Notes: a model not told the origin generated them from the sequence alone. Shown: positions 34,684 to 43,927, numbered from the stretch's first letter. The stretch: 64,000 nt of DNA from Gloeotrichia echinulata CP02 (GCA_038087035.1 CP051187.1:5213001-5277000), one strand, 5' to 3'. Numbers and translations: made by a program.

Positions 34684-37089
34684 ATGGTTCAGAAGCTTGA
34701 AAGCAAACGTCAGGGTGCAGCTTTTCCAGAAACAGCCCCCGCAGCCAACCCAGTGTTTTTTAGGACTTATAGCCGCCGTACTGCAGCGGGATTAAGGGAA
34801 ACATGGGATCAGGTGTGCGATCGCACTCTCATGGGCTTAGTCGAATTGGGAAAACTCAGCCGTCAGGAAGCTGCTATTTTAGATAATATGCAGCGGAATA
34901 TGAAAACTTTGCCGAGTGGGCGCTGGTTGTGGGTTGGTGGTACTGACTGGATAACCAAGCCAAGGAATTTTTCCGGGGCTTATAATTGTACGTCTACCAA
35001 CCTAGTAGACTGGAAAGCCTTCGGGTTAATGATGGATCTGGCGATGATGGGATCTGGTACTGGAGCCGTTTTAGAGCCAGATTATATTAATCAACTCCCC
35101 AAAGTCCGCAATCGTCTAAATGTCACCGTCAAAGGTGAAATTGGCAATACGCCTCAACAACTGCGTCGTGAGTATACAGAAACCTACACAGAGGGTAATA
35201 GGGTTACTATTCAGGTCGGCGATAGTCGCGAAGGTTGGGTAAAATCATATCAAACCCTGTTGGAACTCTCCACCGATGAACGCTTTACTGATGCAGTTGA
35301 AGTAACTGTTGATATTAGTGACGTGCGTCAAGCTGGTGAAACCCTCAAGGGTTTTGGTGGCGTGGCTAATCCTGTGAAATTACCGGGATTGTATCAGCGT
35401 TGTGCATCAATTCTCAATAAAGCTGTAGGTAGACAATTAAATTCTGTTGAATGCTGTGTGTTAATTGATGAGGCGGCTGTGACTATTGTCGCGGGAAATA
35501 TTCGTCGATGTATCGCTTACGGAGCAAGGGTTTCAGCCATTGATGGGATGAAGCCTATTCAAGATATTCAGGTCGGGGATTTGGTTTTAACCTCCTCTGG
35601 TGAGTACCGTCCAGTAGTGAATAAATTCATCCAAGGTATGCAGGATGTTGTAGAAATTCGCACTCCTATTACCTCAATTCGTTGTACTGCTAACCACCGC
35701 GTTGCAGTTTATGATGGATTGCGTTCTTATACCTGGAAGTATGCTGGTGAATTACAACCAGGCGATCGCCTGATTTCAGTTCCCCATAACAAAGGTGCTG
35801 ACTGTGCCGGTATTGACTACGCTTGGTTACTCGGTTTCTATATAGGAGATGGACACGCCAACAGACGATCCACAGGACAATCTGAAGTTGTTTTTACTCT
35901 CTCTAAATCTAGGCTTGAGGGTAAACTGGGTGAAAAATGTCTTCGTATACTGCAAAATTTGGGATATACTCCCACTATTGCTGATGGGAGCAAAGGTAAC
36001 TATGGGTTTATCAAGGTTTATCGCCAAGAATTAGCTGAAGAACTTTTGAAATATAAACAGCCTTGGGGATGTCCTGTAATTCCAGAATTTGTTTGGCGAG
36101 GTAATCGAGAAATTCGTGCCGCTTTCTTGGCGGGTTTAAGTGATGCTGATGGAACTCCTTCCCGAAATGTTCTGCTCAACTCAAACAAGTTAGACTTTTT
36201 AAGGGAAATCCAAAAACTATCTCTTTCCTTGGGAATTTCTACAACTTTACAAGAACGTCAGCCAAGATCTATTAAAGGAAGAGATAAAGTTTATCATGGA
36301 TGTCATGCCCTTCACATCAAAGGTTTGCAATCTCAAGCTGTGGCTGTCGGTTTGATTAATCAATTTGCCGTTCGAGATGGCTTTACTATCAAGTTAGCTA
36401 AAAAGAACGGGCTAACCTTACCTTATCCATTTGTCAAAGAGTTAGCTGCTACAGGATGGAAACCAGAAACGCTGTGTCGCGCTGATGTAATTTGGGTTGA
36501 CCCGAAAAGTAGACCTGGTTACTTTAGAGATGCCAACTTTGATACACTCATAGCAGAAGATTTGGTCAATCCACACTGGTTGCCAATGGAAGTTCAATTT
36601 GTCGCTCCTGCAGGTGAAGCTGAAACTTTTGATATTGAAGTTGAAGGCGACCATGAATTTATTGCCAATGGCTTGCTAGTTCATAACAGTGCTGGTATGC
36701 GCCAAGGTGATAGTAATGATCACTTATTTGCCAATGCCAAAGATAATTTATGGCAGCAAGATGCAGAAGGAAACTGGCGAATTGATCCAGAACGTGATGC
36801 TCTACGCATGGCAAATCATACCAGAGTTTTTCACCGCAAGCCTACTCTGGAAGAATCTATTGATGCAGTTCGCAAACAGTATTATAGCGGCGAAGGGGCA
36901 ATTCAATGGGCTGGTGAAGCTGTTGCTAGAGCAAACTCTGATTTGCTAGCAACAGAAGCATTAAAAGTTGATTTCTTGAAGGCTTATGAACAAGGAACAG
37001 CAAAACAGTGGTTGCAAGAACGTCATCCTCATCTTGATGCTGATGAACTAGAACATCGTTTGGGCCGCTACGGCTTAAATCCGTGTGGT
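34684..37089 (+). CDS. nrdJ: Adenosylcobalamin-dependent (class II) ribonucleotide reductase, exon 1 with intein
   Basis: Reduces ribonucleotides to deoxyribonucleotides using adenosylcobalamin. Start set at ATG 34684 (MVQKLESKRQGAAFP); the TTG at 34639 is less likely. Exon 1 encodes 802 residues, of which 409 are extein: RTYSRRTAAGLRETWDQV, GRWLWVGGTDW, NCTSTNLVDW, GSGTGAVLEP, IVAGNIRR, then after the intein SAGMRQGDSNDHLFANAK and, at the end, LGRYGLNPCG with an active-site Cys. The exon ends in GGT at 37087-37089, where a group I intron interrupts. Joined to 37452-38522 the spliced protein is about 765 residues, normal for cyanobacterial NrdJ. Confidence 0.93.
35509..36687 (+). other. Intein with LAGLIDADG homing endonuclease inside NrdJ
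   Basis: 393 residues removed by protein splicing. It begins with Cys (CIAYGARVSAIDGMKPI) straight after GNIRR, and ends ANGLLVHN before the +1 Ser of SAGMRQG, the required Cys1, His-Asn and Ser+1. Block B is CTANHRV (TxxH). The endonuclease motifs are AWLLGFYIGDGHA and AAFLAGLSDADGTP, both with acidic catalytic residues. Block F is TFDIEVEGDHEFIANG. All splicing residues are in place, so the intein looks active, and the endonuclease may be too. Confidence 0.93.
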
Positions 37090-37451
37090 ATCTAATTATA
37101 TTTGCCTCACGTAAAAAACCCCGCAAATACGGGGAAAGCTGAGAAGCTAATCCCGTGGTAATCAATGGAACTAAAAAGCTATTGACACCGTACAGCGTAG
37201 AGAGTGAAACTAGATTGCAATGGAAATTGTTTTCTAGAATATAAACTCTCCAAGAGTGTGGGGGTACATATGACTAGCAGCTTCTATTTGGATATCAGGA
37301 CTATCTGCCAAATTGTTGTAAAAAAACCCTGTAGTCGAAAGGAATTTCTCTATCATTTGCAGTCATAAGTACAAAAGGTACGCGGAACTACAGGGAATAT
37401 AGAACCTGTAGAACTAGAGGATAAAAAGCCTCTAGGGTAACAACATCCTTG
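37090..37451 (+). ncRNA. Group I self-splicing intron in nrdJ (362 nt)
   Basis: It separates GGT (Gly) at 37087-37089 from GAA (Glu) at 37452, so that splicing restores NPCG-EIIGANFHCNL in phase 0. The 5' exon ends in U and the intron ends in G, as group I introns do. A P1 helix is visible: exon CGUGUGGU pairs with the internal guide GCCUCACG (37104-37111), with a U.G pair at the splice site and one U-U mismatch. Stems: CCCCG/CGGGG (37119-37133), CCCTGTAGT/ACTACAGGG (37327-37335 with 37387-37395), and CTAGAGG/CCTCTAG near 37415-37436. It contains no open frame. A group II intron is excluded by the ends. Confidence 0.88.
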
Positions 37452-38522
37452 GAAATTATTGGAGCTAACTTTCACTGTAACTTGTCTGAGGTTCACCTCA
37501 ATCAAATTGACCCAAATAACTACAAAGAACAAGAGGAGGCTTTCACTGCAGGTGCTTTATCTGTAGCCGCACTTTTAAATCATCAATTCCTGGAACCACG
37601 TTATCAAAAAAGCCGCGAATTAGACCCGATTGTGGGTGTTTCTTTCACGGGTTTATTTGATTTCTTTGTCCATGCTTTTGGTGTTGATTGGTTGCGTTGG
37701 TGGAAAGAAGGTAGACCCGCAAATGCACAAGGATTAGCCTTTAAACGGGAGGAAGAGAAATATCTGAATTTCTGGAAAGAAATTGTACATCGGGTAGTAT
37801 GGGATTATTGCGATCGCCATAATCTCAAACGTCCTAATCGCTGTACTACAGTCCAACCTAGTGGTACTAAAGCTTTGTTGACTGGTGCTAGTTCAGGATG
37901 GCACCCCCCCAAAGCCCAAAGATTTATTCGGCGGATTACTTTCGGTAAAAATGACCCGGTAGCTTTGGCTTGTATTGACTACGGTTATAATGTCATTCCT
38001 TCCCAATCTGACAAAGATGAAAATGGCAATTTGTTGCATGATCCCTTTGATTCTAGAGTGAGTGAATGGCTCGTACAAATCCCCGTCGCCGTACCTTGGG
38101 CTGATTTACCAGGCGCAGATCAAATTGATGTTTCTCAGTTCTCTGTTTTAGCTCAATTAGATTTTGTCATGCAGGTGCAGCGCCATTATGTCACCCACAA
38201 TACATCTGCAACTTTGGAGTTGCGTTCCGAGGAAGTTGAACCTTTAGGACAACGCATTTACGAAGCCATCCAGAATGATGAGGGATATATTTCTGCAGCA
38301 CTTTTAGCTCGGTTTGACGATTTGCAATCTTTCCCACGTTTGCCGTTTGAACCTATTGACAAATTTACCTATGAGCGCTTGACTCAAGAAGTAAAACTGC
38401 GGCGCAAAACCGATGATTTTTGTGCAGCCCTCAGTCGCTATGATTTAGGTGAAATGACAGAAGCCGGTCCAGTTGGCTGCGACTCTGATAAATGTATGTT
38501 TCCAGAGCAGCAACCCACATAA
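37452..38522 (+). CDS. nrdJ: Class II ribonucleotide reductase, exon 2 (C-terminal part)
   Basis: 356 residues continuing NrdJ after the intron: EIIGANFHCNLSEVHLNQID, GVSFTGLFDFFVHAFGVDWL, TVQPSGTKALLTGASSGWHP (the conserved PSGT/SGxH region) and, near the C-terminus, a Cys pair (VGCDSDKCMFPEQ) likely used for re-reduction of the active site. On unspliced DNA an in-frame TTG at 37449 gives an apparent separate start, but no ribosome-binding site precedes it; it is an exon. Confidence 0.92.
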   Translation, partial: EIIGANFHCNLSEVHLNQIDPNNYKEQEEAFTAGALSVAALLNHQFLEPRYQKSRELDPIVGVSFTGLFDFFVHAFGVDWLRWWKEGRPANAQGLAFKREEEKYLNFWKEIVHRVVWDYCDRHNLKRPNRCTTVQPSGTKALLTGASSGWHPPKAQRFIRRITFGKNDPVALACIDYGYNVIPSQSDKDENGNLLHDPFDSRVSEWLVQIPVAVPWADLPGADQIDVSQFSVLAQLDFVMQVQRHYVTHNTSATLELRSEEVEPLGQRIYEAIQNDEGYISAALLARFDDLQSFPRLPFEPIDKFTYERLTQEVKLRRKTDDFCAALSRYDLGEMTEAGPVGCDSDKCMFPEQQPT

Positions 38523-38532
38523 TAAGTGATTC

Positions 38533-38554
38533 GGGGCGCAAGGCCTTGCGCCCC
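38533..38554. repeat. 22-bp GC-rich palindrome
   Basis: Half-site GGGGCGCAAGG. It lies 11 bp after the nrdJ stop and could serve as a transcription terminator, but lacks a T-run. Confidence 0.7.
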
Positions 38555-38728
38555 TACAAATCCCTACAAATTATTCAACGACGCCAAAAACCCTGATTTT
38601 CCGGTGCGATGAGGGTTTAAATCTTCGATTCGCCAGTAGCATCATTATCGGAGACAGATTTTCCAGGTGAGGATGTTACGATCAATTAAGAAATGATAAT
38701 TTTTCCGGCAACTCCAGGAGACTCTAAA

Positions 38729-38956
38729 ATGTTTATTGATGAATTGTCACCAATTTTTAAACAATTGACCCATTACCCAGTTTCGTTTTTCGGTGGGTTG
38801 GTTTCTGGTGTATTTCGGCTCAACCTTGCAGACGATCCGGTTAAAACCTGGCTCGATAAACAAAATAACTCCAGCGGTAGCTGTGGAAAAACTTGCGCCC
38901 CTAATGAGGCGGATAATGGTAAAGCTTCCGGTCCCCAGCAGATTTCAATTGAATAA
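38729..38956 (+). CDS. Small conserved protein upstream of cysK
   Basis: 75 residues from ATG 38729, which has CAGGAG 8 bp upstream; the earlier in-frame ATG at 38693 has none. MFIDELSPIFKQLTHYP leads to FFGGLVSGVFRLNLADDPVKTWL, an amphipathic helix, and a Cys-containing tail (GSCGKTCAPNE). cysK begins 36 bp downstream on the same strand. Similar short frames precede cysK in related cyanobacteria as far as I recall; function unknown. Confidence 0.65.
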   Translation: MFIDELSPIFKQLTHYPVSFFGGLVSGVFRLNLADDPVKTWLDKQNNSSGSCGKTCAPNEADNGKASGPQQISIE

Positions 38957-38991
38957 AGCCGGACTAAATTTGGAATGCTAGGAGTTAATGA

Positions 38992-39951
38992 ATGCAAATT
39001 GCTAAAGATGTAACAGAACTTATTGGACGCACTCCTTTAGTTCAACTCAACAAGATTCCCCAATCTGAGGGTGTAGTAGCCAGGATCGTGGTCAAGCTGG
39101 AAGGGATGAACCCCGCAGCTTCCGTCAAAGACCGCATTGGGATTAGCATGGTACTTGCTGCAGAAGCAGAGGGTTTAATTGAGCCTGGGAAGACCATTTT
39201 AGTCGAGCCAACCTCAGGTAATACCGGAATTGCCCTAGCGATGGTAGCAGCAGCTCGTGGCTATAGTTTGATTTTAACTATGCCAGAGACCATGAGCCAA
39301 GAACGACGGGCGATGCTCAAGGCTTATGGTGCTAAGTTAGAATTGACAGCAGGACATGAGGGGATGCGGGGAGCAATTCGCAAAGCTGAGGAAATTGTGG
39401 CTAATACTCCCAATGCATATATGCTGCAACAATTCCAGAACCCAGCTAATCCGAAAATTCATCGCGAAACTACCGCTGCAGAAATTTGGGCTGATACCGA
39501 TGGAGAAGTCGATATTGTGATTGCTGGGGTGGGTACTGGTGGGACAATTACTGGTATAGCTGAAGTAATCAAAGAACGTAAACCGAGTTTTCAGGCGATC
39601 GCCGTTGAACCCAGCAACAGTCCCGTACTCTCTGGTGGTCAAGCCGGCTCCCATAAAATTCAAGGTATTGGTGCCGGATTTGTCCCTGATATTCTCCGCA
39701 CCGATTTGATTGATGAAGTCATCCGCGTCAGCGATGAACAGGCGATGGCTTATGGGCGGCGTCTCGCCAAAGAAGAAGGATTATTGTCTGGAATATCCTC
39801 CGGCGCTGCTTTGTGCGCCGCAATTCAAGTAGCTAAACGTCCCGAAAACGCCGGTCGTTTAATCGTCATGATTCAGCCTTCCTTCGGCGAACGTTACCTC
39901 AGCACCCTCATGTTTCAAGATTTAACCTTGGAAACCGCTACTGCGCGTTAA
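38992..39951 (+). CDS. cysK: Cysteine synthase A (O-acetylserine sulfhydrylase)
   Basis: PLP enzyme making L-cysteine from O-acetylserine and sulfide. 319 residues. The PLP lysine is in NPAASVKDRIG; TSGNTGIALAMVAAARGY binds the substrate carboxylate; GVGTGGTITGIA binds the PLP phosphate; EEGLLSGISSGAAL is near the C-terminus. ATG at 38992 with AGGAG upstream. It works after CysE (15373), which makes the substrate. Confidence 0.95.
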   Translation: MQIAKDVTELIGRTPLVQLNKIPQSEGVVARIVVKLEGMNPAASVKDRIGISMVLAAEAEGLIEPGKTILVEPTSGNTGIALAMVAAARGYSLILTMPETMSQERRAMLKAYGAKLELTAGHEGMRGAIRKAEEIVANTPNAYMLQQFQNPANPKIHRETTAAEIWADTDGEVDIVIAGVGTGGTITGIAEVIKERKPSFQAIAVEPSNSPVLSGGQAGSHKIQGIGAGFVPDILRTDLIDEVIRVSDEQAMAYGRRLAKEEGLLSGISSGAALCAAIQVAKRPENAGRLIVMIQPSFGERYLSTLMFQDLTLETATAR

Positions 39952-40118
39952 GGAGAGTGGGGATTGGGGAGATGAGGGAGATGAGGGAACGAGAATTTAC
40001 CTGAAAATTGCTGTAAATAGTTACAGCAATTTTCATCGATTTGAACCAAATTGTTTGTAGGGGTTTAGCAATGCTAAACCCCTACTGCGTGGTCTATTGA
40101 CCTGAAAACTGCTGTAAT

Positions 40119-40266
40119 ATCATGTCCGCTTAATTACTTACTAAACCTGAAGAACCCCACCCCGCCAAAGCTGTGCTTTGTCTCCCCTCCCCGCTTGCGC
40201 TTAGGGGATTAAGGGGTGGGGTGCAATGAATATGGGAATCATAACTAATTACTCGGACATGATATA
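40119..40266. repeat. MITE family B, copy 2
   Basis: ATATCATGTCCGCTTAATTA at the left and TAATTACTCGGACATGATAT at the right, with a CACCCC-rich interior containing CGCTTGCGCTTAGGGG. Same ends and layout as 12866-13002. The right end stops next to the stop codon of the following gene. Confidence 0.85.
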
Positions 40267-40268
40267 AA

Positions 40269-41576
40269 TCAAGTCGCCAGAATTATATCTGAGTAAGCAA
40301 AAGACCAAATAGGACGCATTTTAAAGAATTCTTCCAAGGAAATTTTCAAATCTTTATTATCATCATATTTTTGCATGTATTCTTCAACTTCAATAGAAGG
40401 CAATCCCCATTCTAGCAATAGAGTTTTTAACTCAAATTCATCAATGTAACCACTCCTATCGATATCTATTTGCTCGAAAATCAATCTGCATTTTTCTTCA
40501 TTGCTGATATTTTTGCCCTTGCTTAAACATTCAGATTTAATGTTTTCTCTTTTCAGTCGTTCTTTAACACCCTTAATCTGCCAGATTTTTTCATAAAATT
40601 TAGCAAAAGTAAATTCAGACAAATCGGTGTTTCGAGCAATAAAGGTATCGATAAAAGAATCTGGAACTTGCCACTCTTGCCAAAGAGTTTTCAATTCTAC
40701 CTTATCTAAAGTTCCAGTTTTATTTTTATCCAATTGAGCAAAAACTGCTGCTGCTACTGTTTGCTCATCAACCTGATCTGAATTGATTGACAAATTATTA
40801 CTTATCCATAATTCTTTCGCATCTTCATCAATTAATGTTTGTCTTTCACTTTCTCTTGTCCAGCTTATCCACTCTGCTGCTGTGGGATTCATAATTAACT
40901 TGTACAAAGCATTATAGCCAAGGACAAAAGCGATAAAAAACAAGTTACCAGCAGCACCTAATACAGAAGGTAATATCAACACACCAGCCGCCAGAATCGA
41001 TGCGGAATAAAGATTATCTTTGAAGAGTCCAAAAACAGTAAACACAAAGTAGAATACTCGACACCAAACGTATGTACTTAGAACTAAAAATGTGTTAACT
41101 AACCAAAAATTTGAATTCGGTTCCAAAAGGAGATGAACAGCACTATAAAGATGTAAACTGACAAAGAAGAGATACCCTGGAACCATTGCACTCTTGGAGC
41201 CAAAAACAATCGGTGTTTGGTAAAAAGATGAGGTGACGTGACCGATTATGGCTGATAGTGCCATGATCATAGCCGGTATTTCTGGACTACTACTAAAAAA
41301 TGCTATAACACCAAAAACAACCTCTATACTTCCAGAAATTACGTGAGTTCTGATTGATAATTTCCTCTTGGGTAGCATGAGGAATTTTGGATGTGGTGGG
41401 TTCGTGTAGTGGTAGTACAAAACATAAAAATTGCTGAGGATTGATGCGCCACATAAAATTAGTTTTTGATAATATTCTGTTTCCTCTCCTGTAAAGGTGG
41501 TACTAAAATAAAAACAAGCTAAGGCATAAATACTAGCAGGCAAAAGTAGCAAGAAATTTTTGAGATATTTCGGCAT
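40269..41576 (-). CDS. Polytopic membrane protein with C-terminal EF-hand calcium-binding domain
   Basis: 435 residues. The N-terminal ~230 residues hold about six or seven hydrophobic segments, with LLPASIYALACFYF first. After NPTAAEWISWTRESERQ a soluble domain carries EF-hand loops: DKNKTGTLDKVE (~residues 283-294), DIDRSGYIDEFE (~373-384) and DDNKDLKISLEE (~409-420), all with acidic residues at positions 1, 3 and 12 or nearly so. A calcium-responsive membrane protein is the natural reading; calcium signals accompany heterocyst differentiation in Anabaena. The domain combination is uncommon in bacteria. Its ligand or transport role is unknown. Confidence 0.75.
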   Translation of the reverse strand: MPKYLKNFLLLLPASIYALACFYFSTTFTGEETEYYQKLILCGASILSNFYVLYYHYTNPPHPKFLMLPKRKLSIRTHVISGSIEVVFGVIAFFSSSPEIPAMIMALSAIIGHVTSSFYQTPIVFGSKSAMVPGYLFFVSLHLYSAVHLLLEPNSNFWLVNTFLVLSTYVWCRVFYFVFTVFGLFKDNLYSASILAAGVLILPSVLGAAGNLFFIAFVLGYNALYKLIMNPTAAEWISWTRESERQTLIDEDAKELWISNNLSINSDQVDEQTVAAAVFAQLDKNKTGTLDKVELKTLWQEWQVPDSFIDTFIARNTDLSEFTFAKFYEKIWQIKGVKERLKRENIKSECLSKGKNISNEEKCRLIFEQIDIDRSGYIDEFELKTLLLEWGLPSIEVEEYMQKYDDNKDLKISLEEFFKMRPIWSFAYSDIILAT

Positions 41577-41708
41577 ATTTACTATTCCTTGAGAAATTCT
41601 CGACTATCTAGTATTTTTATACACGTCATATACTCATTTGTCAAAGATTTGATTTTATTTTCAGTAGGGTTTTATTTGAAGGGTGATTTTCTCACCAAGC
41701 ACAAAGAT

Positions 41709-41741
41709 AGAAGCCTAGTTTCTTTAAGAAACCAGGCTTCT
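41709..41741. repeat. Hairpin repeat, possible terminator
   Basis: AGAAGCCTAGTTTCTT and AAGAAACCAGGCTTCT form a 14-16 bp imperfect stem between two genes. The same hairpin type is a common dispersed repeat in cyanobacteria. Confidence 0.5.
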
Positions 41742-41787
41742 CCTAACCCTGATTATTCCTCCTCATCCCCCTCTCGCCATCATTCAA

Positions 41788-42255
41788 CTAATGACTACAC
41801 TTCCCATTCCCATGATGGTGGTGATGACCAGAACCGTGGGCGCAGCCTTGTAAATCTTGGCTCATCAGATTTTCGCTCATTTCCTTAAAGGATTCGTCTA
41901 CAGGCTTCAAGCCAATCCAAGCATCAAGTTTTTCGACATCAAAACCTACCTCACGGCGATCGCCTACTTGGATCAAAGGACGGCGAATCAACAGCGGATC
42001 TTGTAGCATCAGCACCAAGGCGGTTTGCTCATCGATTTTTTCGGGAATTACCTCACCAGATTTTATCCGTGGAGAACTACGATTAAACCAATCAGCTACG
42101 GGGCGATCGCCAAAAAATGACCGTAACCGCTCCACTGTCCAAGGTTCTGCAAGCAGGCTATATGCTACCACTTCATGTCCAGCAGCTGTTAATAAAACTT
42201 TTTGCTTAGTACCACCTTTACAGCCCGGTTTTTCATAGAAAATTACTCTTGCCAT
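41788..42255 (-). CDS. ArsC/Spx-like thioredoxin-fold protein with His-rich tail (nitrogenase-associated type)
   Basis: 155 residues. VIFYEKPGCKGGTKQKVLLTAAGHEV is the thioredoxin-like start with a single Cys. FGDRPVADWFNRSSPRIKSGE and LLIRRPLIQVGDRREVGFD match the ArsC/Spx family, in the subgroup called nitrogenase-associated protein (NifO-like). The C-terminus CAHGSGHHHHHGNGKCSH is a metal-binding tail with seven His. Location close to the cox, fdxB and cnfR block agrees with a role in nitrogen-fixing cells (inference). Confidence 0.75.
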   Translation of the reverse strand: MARVIFYEKPGCKGGTKQKVLLTAAGHEVVAYSLLAEPWTVERLRSFFGDRPVADWFNRSSPRIKSGEVIPEKIDEQTALVLMLQDPLLIRRPLIQVGDRREVGFDVEKLDAWIGLKPVDESFKEMSENLMSQDLQGCAHGSGHHHHHGNGKCSH

Positions 42256-42296
42256 TGTCTTTCTCCTAGTTATATCACGTCATTTATCATTGGTAA

Positions 42297-42399
42297 TTTG
42301 TCATTTGTCATTTGTCCTTTGTCCTTTGTCCTTTGTCATTTGTCATTTGTCCTTTGTCCTTTGTCCTTTGTCATTTGTCATTTGTCATTTGTCATTTGT
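42297..42399. repeat. Heptamer STRR array (TCATTTG/TCCTTTG)
   Basis: About 14 seven-base units differing at one position (A or C). Located just upstream of the ArsC-like gene. Confidence 0.88.
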
Positions 42400-42522
42400 G
42401 AATAGGCGAAAATCACCAATCATTAATGACAAATTACCATGCCCTATGCCCCATGCCCCATTCCCAATTCCCAATCCCCTATTTCCCACCTTAAAGACTT
42501 ATTTGAATTTGTGCCGCTCAAC

Positions 42523-43134
42523 TTAAAATTTTTTAGCAATATGGCTCACCGAGTCAAATTCAAACCTTTGTTTCGGATCGGTTTCGCCATAAACATTAAA
42601 AGTTACCGTAGGTTCATCACCTACTGATTGCACACTATGAATTGCATCAGGAGTGAAACTAATAATATCTCCGGGAAATAACGTAATTTCTCCCGTCTTT
42701 TCAATTTTATCCTCAGATTCTCGGCTGTGGGTTCGTCCCCAAATTGTGTTTTTTTCCTGACCTTTTAACACCGCCACCACTCCCCAAGTTCCATGATTAT
42801 GAATTGTGGATCTAGTTCCCGGCGCAAAAGTTACCGTTTGCACTGTTAGCGGAAAACCTAACTCATCATACAGCAGTAACACAGAAGTTCCCGTTTCCTG
42901 ACAAGGCTGTAAATATTGACTTTGCACCCAGTAAGAATTAACCATCAATCGCCTTACCAGCATCCTGATTTCGGGAAGTCTACTAGATTCATCCTCAACA
43001 TTATTGAGAACATCTTCTACCTCAGTTAAAAACCGATACAGGCGATAATTCTCCCGCAACAAATCCCATGCTCTCACAGATTTACAGACTTGATACTCAC
43101 CATCACCAGTTATCAGCCAATCCTTACCTTTCAT
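42523..43134 (-). CDS. Cysteine dioxygenase-like cupin protein
   Basis: 203 residues. The cupin metal ligands are in STIHNHGTWGVVAVLKGQE (HxH) and DAIHSVQSVG (His). In cysteine dioxygenases these bind Fe(II) and oxidise cysteine to cysteine sulfinate. The Arg and Tyr surroundings of the thiol-dioxygenase family are only partly recognisable, so a related thiol substrate such as 3-mercaptopropionate is possible. Minus strand, flanked on both sides by heptamer arrays. Confidence 0.78.
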   Translation of the reverse strand: MKGKDWLITGDGEYQVCKSVRAWDLLRENYRLYRFLTEVEDVLNNVEDESSRLPEIRMLVRRLMVNSYWVQSQYLQPCQETGTSVLLLYDELGFPLTVQTVTFAPGTRSTIHNHGTWGVVAVLKGQEKNTIWGRTHSRESEDKIEKTGEITLFPGDIISFTPDAIHSVQSVGDEPTVTFNVYGETDPKQRFEFDSVSHIAKKF

Positions 43135-43142
43135 GCTTTAAT

Positions 43143-43299
43143 TGTCCTTTGTCCTTTGTCCTTTGTTATTTGTCATTTGTCATTTGTCCTTTGTTATTTG
43201 TCATTTGTCATTTGTCATTTGTCATTTGTCATTGGTCATTTGTCCTTTGTTATTTGTCATTGGTCATTTGTCATTGGTCATTGGTCATTTGTCATTTGT
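43143..43299. repeat. Heptamer STRR array (TCATTTG, TCCTTTG, TTATTTG, TCATTGG)
   Basis: About 22 units with substitutions at two positions. It begins right after the start codon side of the cysteine dioxygenase-like gene. Confidence 0.88.
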
Positions 43300-43332
43300 T
43301 ACGGCATTTTCCCGTAAATAGACCACGCTTTT

Positions 43333-43354
43333 GGGGCGCAAGGCCTTGCGCCCC
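43333..43354. repeat. 22-bp GC-rich palindrome
   Basis: Same half-site GGGGCGCAAGG as at 30972, 31054 and 38533. Confidence 0.75.
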
Positions 43355-43430
43355 AACGAGGATCTATGGTTATTGCATAAAAATTACTGTAATCAGCGAA
43401 AATCACAAATAAAAAATAACCAATGACAAA

Positions 43431-43913
43431 TCAATCCTCTTGGGCTGGACGTGTCAAAATATCCAGAAGAATACCGGAACCAAAATCATTTTTATCGTCA
43501 ATTTGTTTAACTTGGCTACTTATTTGTTTCGCCTGCTCAATCTCTCCCAGTTTGGCTAATACTAACCCAGAAGCAGCATAAGTATTTAAGTACAATCGAA
43601 TTTGCGGGTCTTCTTTTCGACTCACCAATATTGGTTTAAGTTGCTCCCAATTATCAGGTAATTTTTCCGCTGCTTTTATTTTATCTAATAATTTAACTGT
43701 GGTTTGCAGCGCTAAAGGATAATTATTTTTGTAGTAAAAAAATCTATAAGCTGATACAAATATATCTGTATATTCGCCAGCTTTATCTAAAGCCTCTTGA
43801 ATATATTTTTCTGATTCTGGGGTATTCTCCCAGGTTTGTGCTGCTAATATCAATAACTTTTTGATATCCTCTGGAACTTCAAACCATGAAAACTTTGCTG
43901 GATCAACTTGCAT
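43431..43913 (-). CDS. Helical (TPR-like) protein of unknown function
   Basis: 160 residues, all alpha: FEVPEDIKKLLILAAQTW, SEKYIQEALDKAGEYTDIF, FYYKNNYPLALQTTVKLLDKI, TYAASGLVLAKLGEIEQAKQI. The last segment resembles a TPR helix pair. Proteins of this kind occur in nif regions of cyanobacteria as I recall, but no name is assigned. ATG at 43913; the 81-unit heptamer array begins 15 bp upstream of it and fills its promoter side. Confidence 0.65.
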   Translation of the reverse strand: MQVDPAKFSWFEVPEDIKKLLILAAQTWENTPESEKYIQEALDKAGEYTDIFVSAYRFFYYKNNYPLALQTTVKLLDKIKAAEKLPDNWEQLKPILVSRKEDPQIRLYLNTYAASGLVLAKLGEIEQAKQISSQVKQIDDKNDFGSGILLDILTRPAQED

Positions 43914-43927
43914 AAAAACCTCGTTGA

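Noticed and set aside
37090..37451. Group II intron or frameshift in nrdJ
   Set aside because: Ends are not GUGYG...AY, there is no domain V-like hairpin, and U/G ends plus P1 pairing indicate group I.
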